A stretch of DNA of 64,000 nt, from NCBI RefSeq assembly GCF_000772955.1, contig NZ_JPVO01000042.1:46178-110177 (forward strand). The letters run 5' to 3'. Positions within the stretch are counted from its first letter, which is position 1. Each line of letters begins with the position of its first letter. The notes below the pieces were generated by a model. That model saw only the letters and a program-made list of their open reading frames with translations, was not told the DNA's origin and did not search any database. The translations under genes and the position numbers were made by a program. This stretch comes from Ureibacillus sinduriensis BLB-1 = JCM 15800. GTDB lineage: Bacteria > Bacillota > Bacilli > Bacillales_A > Planococcaceae. Below are positions 57,778-64,000 of this stretch, piece by piece.

Positions 57778-58086
57778 CAAAGAACTGTGAGCACTTCTGT
57801 AATAAGAGTTTAAATGGATACAGCAGCTTATACTAACAGGGTGTTTTTATACTCATTAAAAGTCAGCGCTTTCCCTGAAAAATGATTAGAGGTATTCATC
57901 TCATATGAGATAGTCTTTTTATCTATAAATAAATTGGAAACAAGGTAACCATGTTTCTTTAACTTCTGTGATAAGAACGGTATAAAAATCTATTATTAAT
58001 TATGAAAGATTGCTACCTAATTTTATCATATATATCGTATTCGAACGATTATACAAGAGTAAGGCATACAGGAGGGATAAATTAAT
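57778..58086. other. Spacer, nothing recognised
   Basis: 309 bases, no supported gene or strong hairpin. Confidence 0.4.
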
Positions 58087-58287
58087 ATGGATAAGAATAA
58101 GACAACAGTACCTCAAGTAGATACAAACTTAAATAATAATCCTAAAACGAACGAAAATGAAATCCATTTAGATATAAAAGAAACAATAGCTAAAAATAAA
58201 GAAATAATAGAAAAGAATCGTGAAATGCTAGAAAATCAAATGATTCATCCGCTTAATCTAAAGATGTTTTCGAAAAAAACGGAATAG
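58087..58287 (+). CDS. Small hydrophilic protein (66 aa)
   Basis: Asn-rich N terminus (residues 1-25) then a charged coiled-coil-like helix (about 27-50, KETIAKNKEIIEKNREMLE). AGGAGGG ribosome-binding site 10 nt before the ATG. No known family. Terminator at 58449. Confidence 0.7.
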   Translation: MDKNKTTVPQVDTNLNNNPKTNENEIHLDIKETIAKNKEIIEKNREMLENQMIHPLNLKMFSKKTE

Positions 58288-58448
58288 CATTCCTTCACCA
58301 ACACTATGTGTGAAACTAGAAGCGAAAAGATGGTTTATCTATAGAGGTTGTGCAATAATCCAGAGGGAAAATAAAATATTGGCATCTTACAGGAATCGTA
58401 CATAATGCTTTTGTTGATATCCTCTATAAGATAAACTTTCTACTTGCG

Positions 58449-58486
58449 AAAAAGCAAGCTGCTTTAAAAGTCAGCTTGCTTTTTTC
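58449..58486 (+). terminator. Terminator
   Basis: AAAAAGCAAGCTG and CAGCTTGCTTTTT perfect 13-bp inverted repeat, 160 bp after the small gene; it can act on both strands. Confidence 0.85.
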
Positions 58487-58741
58487 TTATCTGGGTATAC
58501 TATTTCCAGCGTAAGACAGGATACAACTTATTATATGAGAGTATTTAAATAAAGAAGATACTGTAAATATTTCCCTTACGATAATTGAAATGATAAAAAA
58601 ATATTTGTATTATTAAGAAAACTATAAAATATACATTTTACAAAATTATGTGAGACTGGAACCTAATCAAACGGGATGATATGAGCAAAGTTGTAGAGAG
58701 AGAAACAATCAGTTTATATGAAAATATTTAGGGGGCTTTAT

Positions 58742-59227
58742 ATGGAAATGAACATTCGCCCGATGCAAGACGAAGACATAAAACAAGTCCAGGATATAGC
58801 GAAAACCACATGGTATGCAACCTATAAAGGCATAATTCCCGTAGAGGTGCAAAATAACTTTTTAAAAACTGCTTATAGTGATGAAAATATGAAACGACGC
58901 CTAGAACGTTCTTTTCTTTATGTTGCTGAAGTAGAAGGGAAAGTTGTCGGTTTTGCAAATTATTCTCCAATAAGAGACGGTGGGAAAGTTGAATTGGCGG
59001 CGATTTATCTTTATCCACAACTCCAAGGTCTGGGGATTGGCACCGCTTTATTGCAACAAGCTATCATTGATTTAGAGGGAATCAAGGAGATTTATATAAA
59101 CGTTGAAAAAGAGAATCATATCGGGAAGGCCTTTTATGAAGCAAAAGGATTCAAAATAGTTGAAGAGTTTGATGATCTATTCGATGGACATACATTAAAA
59201 ACCGTGCGTATGGTCATGAAAATCTAA
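58742..59227 (+). CDS. GNAT N-acetyltransferase
   Basis: 161 aa. Acetyl-CoA-binding loop IYLYPQLQGLGIGTALLQ (Q-x-x-G-x-G, about residues 90-107), N-terminal IRPMQDEDIKQVQDIAKTTW, and C-terminal NHIGKAFYEAKGFKIVEEF. GGGGG at 58731-58735 selects ATG 58742. Substrate unknown. Terminator-free spacer follows. Confidence 0.9.
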   Translation: MEMNIRPMQDEDIKQVQDIAKTTWYATYKGIIPVEVQNNFLKTAYSDENMKRRLERSFLYVAEVEGKVVGFANYSPIRDGGKVELAAIYLYPQLQGLGIGTALLQQAIIDLEGIKEIYINVEKENHIGKAFYEAKGFKIVEEFDDLFDGHTLKTVRMVMKI

Positions 59228-59364
59228 TTATAGATAACTCTGAATCAACTATTTTGCTTATTATTTTTAAAGTGCAATCAAAGGATATAGTTTATTTCCG
59301 CTCGGGACCATATCCATGAAAAGCAGATGATTTTTGAATCCATATAAAATTGGGGGGAATTAAT

Positions 59365-60396
59365 GTGTTAATTAAGCCAACAAAATTGAAGCCGGGAGAC
59401 CGCATAGCAACAGTAAGTCCTTCCTGGGGCGGAGCAGGTGAACCAGCACTCAGATGGCGATATGAACAAGGGGTAAAACGTTTAGAGGAAGTGTTTGGAC
59501 TACAGGTTATACCAATGCCGAATAGTTTGAAAGGTGGGGACTATCTTTATAACAATCCACAGGCCCGTGCTGAAGATTTAATGACGGCATTCAAAGATGA
59601 GCGTATCAAGGGGATCATTGCAAATATTGGTGGAGAAGACAGTATTCGCTTACTTCCTTATATCGATTTTGAAATAATACGTAAAAATCCTAAAATATTT
59701 ATGGGATACTCCGATGTGACGATTTCGCATTTATTTTGCCATAAAGCAGGCATTACTTCATTTTATGGTCCGGCAATTTTGACTGATTTTGCCGAAAATG
59801 TAGCAATGGATCCATATACGATTGAGATGGTAAATCGAACGCTTTTCTCAAATGAAGTTATTGGAGAAATTCAACCGGCTAATCATTGGACGAGTGAACG
59901 GTTGGAATGGATAGAAGAGAATAAAAACCGTCGCCGAATAACCCAAAAAAACTTTGGTTACGAAGTAATCCAAGGTTCAGGGACAGCAAAAGGGCATTTG
60001 ATAGGTGGTTGTATTGAAGTATTGGAGTTTGCTAAAGGAACAGAAGTTTGGCCTGAGGAAAAATATTGGGAGAACAGCATACTTTTCTTTGAGACTTCCG
60101 AAGAAAAACCACAACCAAATCTTATGAAATATTGGTTGCGAAATTACGCGGCACAAGGAATTCTGCATAAAACAAATGGTATTATTTTCGGAAAGCCACA
60201 AGATGAAAAATTTTATGATGATTATAAAGAAATAATTCGAACAGTAATGAAGGAAAATGATTTGGAGGATTTGCCGATTCTTTATAACTTGAATTTCGGT
60301 CATACTGAACCCAAATTTATACTGCCATATGGCGCAATGGCAGAAATCAATTGTGAAAATGGTACGTTTGCCATTCTAGAAAGTGGTGTCGAGTGA
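59365..60396 (+). CDS. S66-family peptidase (LD-carboxypeptidase/MccF-like)
   Basis: 343 aa. Catalytic Ser in MGYSDVT (about residue 115), Glu in FFETSEE (about 235), His in FGHTEP (about 306): the S66 Ser-Glu-His triad. IANIGGEDSIRLLPYID is the conserved N-terminal region. The W-rich insertion near HWTSERLEWIEENKNRR is typical of the MccF-like subgroup, which hydrolyses microcin C7-type acyl-sulfamoyl adenylates or cell-wall LD-peptides. GTG 59365 chosen, with GGGGGG just upstream. Confidence 0.9.
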   Translation: MLIKPTKLKPGDRIATVSPSWGGAGEPALRWRYEQGVKRLEEVFGLQVIPMPNSLKGGDYLYNNPQARAEDLMTAFKDERIKGIIANIGGEDSIRLLPYIDFEIIRKNPKIFMGYSDVTISHLFCHKAGITSFYGPAILTDFAENVAMDPYTIEMVNRTLFSNEVIGEIQPANHWTSERLEWIEENKNRRRITQKNFGYEVIQGSGTAKGHLIGGCIEVLEFAKGTEVWPEEKYWENSILFFETSEEKPQPNLMKYWLRNYAAQGILHKTNGIIFGKPQDEKFYDDYKEIIRTVMKENDLEDLPILYNLNFGHTEPKFILPYGAMAEINCENGTFAILESGVE

Positions 60397-60494
60397 ATGG
60401 AAATTGATAGAGGGATATCCAGTAATGTACTTATTCAAAGTCGTTGTTCAACTTAAAACCCACTTAACATAAATATAAAAAGAGGTGAGGATAC

Positions 60495-61152
60495 TTGAGT
60501 CTTGCATATAAAGTGAAAAAAGATGATGGCAGTGTGATGGTGGGCTATCTAGTCTTTTTTTACTTCGCGTGGTCCATCAAAGAATTGTGGTTAATTGAAT
60601 ACATATATGCTTTTGGAGAAATTCTGTCGCCCCTGCTGGAGAGCTTGGTTAAAAGTGTCATATGGATTGTTCCGGTATGGATTTATGTAAAAATTCATTT
60701 AAAGGCAGATCCAATGAGTTATCTAAAAATGAACGTCAATGTGATGTCCGGAGTACTTTGGGGCATTCTTCTGTCGCTGCTCTTAGGAGCGGGATTAATT
60801 ATGGAGGCTTATTTCTTTGATGGTGTTTCGCTACATTTCTCATTATCCTTCGATGACTATCTAAATACTGTAATCATAGCCTAGCTGAGGAAATTGTATT
60901 TAGAGGGTTCATTTTACAGGAGTTCAGAAAAAAAATGGACTTTTTGGAAGGCGAATGTGCTTACGTCATTTTTATTTTTAGTCATACATTATCCAATTTG
61001 GATATATAACGGTACATTTCCTCCGGTTGGTTCTCATATTTATGTTTTTCTTGTGGGCATAGTTTTTTGGATTTATTTTTAAGAAAACGGGCTCATTATG
61101 GACAGTCATCATACTGCATGCATTTCATAACTATGTACTCAGCATATTTTGA
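60495..61152 (+). pseudogene. CPBP-family intramembrane protease, broken by three frameshifts
   Basis: Conceptual translation gives a CPBP (Abi/CAAX protease-like) protein: membrane segments, then A-EEIVFRGF (60887 on), HYPIW, and HAFHNYVLSIF to TGA at 61150-61152. Three single-base homopolymer changes break it. A C is missing near 60883 (GCCTAG for GCCCTAG). One extra A lies in the A8 run near 60930. One extra T lies in the T6 run near 61066. Start: TTG 60495 with GAGGTGAGG. Either a true pseudogene or sequencing error in homopolymers. Confidence 0.8.
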
Positions 61153-61256
61153 TCGAAAAATACAACTCAGAAGCAATTCAACTACCGGACGCCTTTCTTT
61201 TTTCAGAAATGTGTCACATCATATAAAGCTGTGCTTAGTGCATAATCGACTCAACT

Positions 61257-61299
61257 GTTCAGTAAAAAAGAAGAGTCTCACACTTCTTTTTTACTGAAC
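61257..61299. terminator. Long perfect inverted repeat, bidirectional terminator
   Basis: GTTCAGTAAAAAAGAAG (61257-61273) and its exact inverse (61283-61299), 17-bp arms and 9-nt loop, with A- and T-runs inside the stem. It overlaps the end of the minus-strand small frame. Confidence 0.7.
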
Positions 61300-61454
61300 T
61301 CTATACTTTTGAGTTTGTTTGAAATCTCTTTAAGTACCGTATTTCGTTCATTCTGAGCTTTAATAAGGCTAATGGCAAACCAGATCGTAAAACCCATAAT
61401 AGCTAGATAAATAATCATCATAAGTAGTAATGGGATGATAGCTATCGCTTCGAT
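61278..61454 (-). CDS. Small single-pass membrane protein, start uncertain
   Basis: A minus-strand frame open from 61454 to TGA at 61278-61280: a hydrophobic helix (IIYLAIMGFTIWFAISL) followed by a charged tail (NERNTVLKEISNKLKS). It resembles the DUF4083-like protein at 42685 in layout. No ATG, GTG or TTG follows the GGGGG ribosome-binding-like run near 61465 until ATG 61421 (47 aa, which has no ribosome-binding site). It may be a real small protein with an unusual start, or a decayed one. Confidence 0.4.
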   Translation of the reverse strand: MEAIAIIPLLLMMIIYLAIMGFTIWFAISLIKAQNERNTVLKEISNKLKSIEFSKKEV

Positions 61455-61551
61455 AAGTTAGTACCCCCGTAAAATTATTTTAATTGTCATTGATCAATTG
61501 ATTATATGTACAGTGTTAGAATACTATGCAGATACTTATATTCAGTAAAAT

Positions 61552-61604
61552 GCCCTGATTCCAAAAACAATCTTATAATACATGAGTGGAATTGGGGCTT
61601 TTTT
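61552..61604 (+). terminator. Probable terminator
   Basis: GCCCTGATTCCA and TGGAATTGGGGC imperfect stem then TTTTTT. No gene lies immediately upstream on this strand. Confidence 0.5.
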
Positions 61605-61811
61605 AGTAATAGCCACATATTGTTGGATAGCGCTAAACCGTGATTGGGCTATAGAAGTTTCTATGTTAAAATAAGAAATGAATACAAGTTGATTCGTGAA
61701 AAAAATTTAGTATTGGAGTATACGATTAAAAATAGGTTAACCATGTTATTCTATGTAGACTTTCCTAGATTTTTGAATGAACAGTGTGAAACTAATATAG
61801 GAGAGTCCTAA

Positions 61812-62753
61812 ATGAAAAAGAAAATGAATTATTTAATCTTACTTTTAACAGCCATCTTTATGATTGGTTGTACAGAAATGGAAGATGAATCTCAAACTGG
61901 TATAGAACGAGATTCACAAGAAGCAAGCACAACGGAAGAAAATAAAAATAGTGAAAAAGAAGAAACAATCACTAGTGTTGTTGAAGAACCGCAAATAGAG
62001 GAAACACCAACCCAACAAAATAACGAATTGTTCCAAGGATACAAACTTATTGAAGTAGATGGTGGTGATTTGTCTGGTAACCGTGAACCTAATGTCGTCG
62101 TCAACATTGGTTACGGAGATCGTGAATATTGGGCATTTACAAATGAATACGGACAATTGGTACGTGTCATTGCCGACAAAATTATTCTGCAAGATGACCG
62201 TACCGAACCAGTATTGTCTTCTGGCAGATACTATGCGGATGAGGCAAAAGTCCCTGGTGTCGAAAGTGACGTATTAGATGAAGGGCATATCATTGCTGAC
62301 TCTCTCGGAGGGGTATCGAATGCATATAATATTACTCCTCAAAATAGTACGCTCAACCGACATGGTGATCAAGCTTATTTGGAGGATGCAATCCGTAAGG
62401 CAGGTGGAGCTTCTAATTTTGTAGCAATTATCTCCTATCCAAATACCGAAACGCAGATTCCTTCAAGTTATCAGTATACCTATACTTTAATGGGGAAAGA
62501 AATCGTTGATGCATTTGACAATGTGAACCCTGATGAAGTAAATGCATCACTTGGTTTAACAGGCAGCGAGTCTTACGGTTCAACTAAGTCAAACACAACA
62601 ACCGGTGAAATTTCCACTGTTGATACAAACGGTAATGGTCAGGTGACGATTAAAGAAGCAAAAGCGGCAGGTTACAAAATGCCAATAACGAGCGATCATT
62701 GGTTATATCCCTATATGCATGATGCGGATAAGGACGGAATGGTTGGAGAGTAA
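61812..62753 (+). CDS. Secreted DNA/RNA non-specific endonuclease, lipoprotein
   Basis: 313 aa. Lipobox IFMIGC (Cys at about residue 20), an acidic low-complexity linker (25-75), a nuclease domain (about 80-230) of the Endonuclea_NS_2 type with REYWAFTNEYGQLVRV, GRYYADEAKVPG, the catalytic-region DEGHIIADSLGG (His general base) and NITPQNSTLNRHG. The C terminus (about 270-313) carries two acidic Ca-binding-like loops, DTNGNGQVTIKEA and DADKDGMVGE (Excalibur/EF-hand type). It is likely cell-surface bound and may digest extracellular nucleic acid. GGAG ribosome-binding site. Confidence 0.88.
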   Translation: MKKKMNYLILLLTAIFMIGCTEMEDESQTGIERDSQEASTTEENKNSEKEETITSVVEEPQIEETPTQQNNELFQGYKLIEVDGGDLSGNREPNVVVNIGYGDREYWAFTNEYGQLVRVIADKIILQDDRTEPVLSSGRYYADEAKVPGVESDVLDEGHIIADSLGGVSNAYNITPQNSTLNRHGDQAYLEDAIRKAGGASNFVAIISYPNTETQIPSSYQYTYTLMGKEIVDAFDNVNPDEVNASLGLTGSESYGSTKSNTTTGEISTVDTNGNGQVTIKEAKAAGYKMPITSDHWLYPYMHDADKDGMVGE

Positions 62754-62944
62754 GCCAGTACACGCGCTAAATTGCATATCTAATAAAGACGCAAAAAATT
62801 ACTGTTGGTCATTACATCATTTCTTTTTAGAGTAGAATTGATACGTCATGAAAATTTCCATTTATTCGATTTTCTACTAAGAAATTTAGGCGAATGAAAA
62901 AGCCACTATCTTCACAATATATTTATTGTGGAGGTGAGATGATC

Positions 62945-63115
62945 ATGGCACGAAACAACAATAACGAACGTAATAATCGTCAAAACAACGATGCAAACAA
63001 CCGCAACAACCGTGAGGAGTTTGCTGAAGATTTAAACTTTGACCGCAACAACAATAACAACCGCAACAACAATAACAACAACAATCGTAGCAATAACAAC
63101 AATAATAACCGTTAA
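62945..63115 (+). CDS. Asn/Arg-rich small protein
   Basis: 56 aa. More than half Asn; blocks of Asn separated by Arg (NNRNNREEFAEDL in the middle, then N-runs to the end). GGAGGTGA at 62930-62937 selects ATG 62945 (MARNNNNE). The EEFAEDL core recalls the EFA-containing core of small acid-soluble spore proteins, and composition fits spore or coat proteins, but this is weak. The trinucleotide AAC/AAT repeats could expand or shrink. Own terminator. Confidence 0.6.
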   Translation: MARNNNNERNNRQNNDANNRNNREEFAEDLNFDRNNNNNRNNNNNNNRSNNNNNNR

Positions 63116-63167
63116 TTTCGTCTTCTAATCGGTTATTGAGTGAGTAGTATGCAACTACTCGTATCTG

Positions 63168-63215
63168 AACCCTGAATAATGTCACTTTTCATTAAGTGCA
63201 TTATTCGGGGTTTTT
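63168..63215 (+). terminator. Terminator
   Basis: AACCCTGAATAATG and CATTATTCGGGGTT arms, then TTT, with an inner CACTT/AAGTG stem. Confidence 0.85.
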
Positions 63216-63633
63216 ATAATTTTTCATAGAACATCTTTGGTTGGCCGCATAGAAATACTATAAGTCACTATATATTCTGTTACATGACAAACAGGCTTAA
63301 AGAGATTGCAGCACCGTGTCAGGGGAAAGTTTTGACAGTTGTGGGTTCAAAGAAATGTCTCTGTGGAAAATGAAAAATTGCTCATCTATTGGAAAGATAC
63401 TAATTGGATTCCTAAGGATAAATTTTAACTTCCACAAATACAGTAGAGTTAACATTTTATTAAGAATATGAAAAGGCTGGCTAAGTTTAGCAGAATGTTG
63501 TAATTTGTAACGAATCAACAAATTTTGAATGTCTGAAGGAGTAAATTATAGGAGTATCTTACTATTTTGGATTTCTCAGGATATAATAAGATAAATAAAA
63601 GCATAAAAAAAAATTAGAAATCGGGGGAATCAA
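63216..63633. other. Spacer, nothing recognised
   Basis: About 420 bases with no supported gene. TATAATAAG near 63578 could be a -10 for the gene at 63634. Confidence 0.35.
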
Positions 63634-63855
63634 ATGAGTAAACAAGCAATATTTATTCTAGGAATCTGTACATGGGTATTTTTGTTGTCGGGAGTTTTAA
63701 GGTGGCTTGGCATACCAAGTTTGGATCAACTGCTTTACATGATGTTTGGTGAGCCAAATGGACTGAATGGACTATACGCGATTTTACTCGCTATTCCAAT
63801 CGTTTATATAATATTGAGGCTACTCAGGTTAAATGAAAACCATTCTGATAATTGA
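63634..63855 (+). CDS. Small membrane protein (73 aa)
   Basis: Two membrane helices (about residues 4-24 and 46-64), with a short loop containing FGEPNGLNG. ATCGGGGGAATC ribosome-binding site. Family not recognised. Confidence 0.7.
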   Translation: MSKQAIFILGICTWVFLLSGVLRWLGIPSLDQLLYMMFGEPNGLNGLYAILLAIPIVYIILRLLRLNENHSDN

Positions 63856-63931
63856 TTGTAAATGGACCCCTACAGAGAATAATTCGTAAAATCAACCTAA
63901 CATCAAACAGCATTCGGGCACTTTCCGGTAG

Positions 63932-64000
63932 TGACCCCTTAAAGTTAGAGTTTTTATGCAGCTAATTGGCTGGCATGTTTTCGGTAATTTACTGGACTCA
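63932..64000 (-). mobile_element. End of an IS3-family insertion sequence, cut by the window
   Basis: TGACCCCTTAAAGTTAGAG at 63932 is a typical IS3-family terminal sequence, and the minus strand carries the C-terminal codons of an IS3 OrfB immediately inside it. The rest lies beyond 64000. Confidence 0.7.
63954..63998 (-). CDS. IS3-family transposase OrfB, C-terminal 14 residues
   Basis: The minus strand reads SPVNYRKHASQLAA then TAA, the characteristic end of IS3-group OrfB transposases (SPxxYR...A). The gene continues past the window, and the catalytic DDE part is not visible. Confidence 0.75.
   Translation of the reverse strand, partial: SPVNYRKHASQLAA

Overview
The window is a low-GC Firmicutes chromosome segment. 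Bacillus-type operon orders (hutPHUIG, tenI-thiO-thiS-thiG-thiF, yceG-yceH), HutP-style antitermination, TPP, cobalamin and T-box leaders, strong AGGAGG ribosome-binding sites and many TTG starts point to Bacillales, most likely Bacillaceae or Planococcaceae (Lysinibacillus/Solibacillus-like). No rRNA, tRNA or CRISPR array was seen. The genus is an inference from style, not a database result.

Layout. 1-7.1 kb: a 5'-truncated gene, an enoyl-CoA hydratase-fold protein, a degenerate tyrosine recombinase, a lone EIIC-like permease, yqeY and a PAS-GGDEF-EAL c-di-GMP protein. 7.1-11.6 kb: an unknown 463-aa protein and the yceG-yceH pair. 11.8-17.9 kb: the complete histidine-degradation operon hutP-hutH-hutU-hutI-hutG, with a cre-overlapped promoter and a HutP terminator, but no permease. 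18-31.7 kb: a chemoreceptor, an alpha/beta hydrolase, a T-box-controlled MFS transporter, a GntR-ABC operon with three palindromic operators, membrane proteins, a BRCT protein, the lipid II flippase amj and aspartase. 32-40.5 kb: GNAT, an SDR enzyme, then thiamine synthesis in two TPP-riboswitch units (tenI-thiO-thiS-thiG-thiF and thiC).

42.9-56.4 kb is the most unusual part. A tandem array with an exact 104-bp period (42943-43738) precedes two consecutive nickel/opine-metallophore-type ABC importers. The first, plus an MFS protein, has the gene order of staphylococcal cntABCDFE and sits behind a near-perfect Zur box, which suggests zinc-responsive metallophore uptake and export; no metallophore-synthesis genes are in view. 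The second sits behind a cobalamin riboswitch with a terminator, which suggests uptake of cobalt or a corrin-related substrate. Just downstream, a consensus promoter, hairpins and a strong terminator with no gene form a candidate small RNA (about 56630-56852).

57-64 kb holds small proteins, GNAT, an S66 peptidase, a CPBP-protease pseudogene broken by three homopolymer indels, a secreted nuclease lipoprotein, an Asn-rich small protein, and the 3' end of an IS3-family transposase at the right edge. A dispersed intergenic element occurs twice (2786-2999 and, inverted, 32495-32747).
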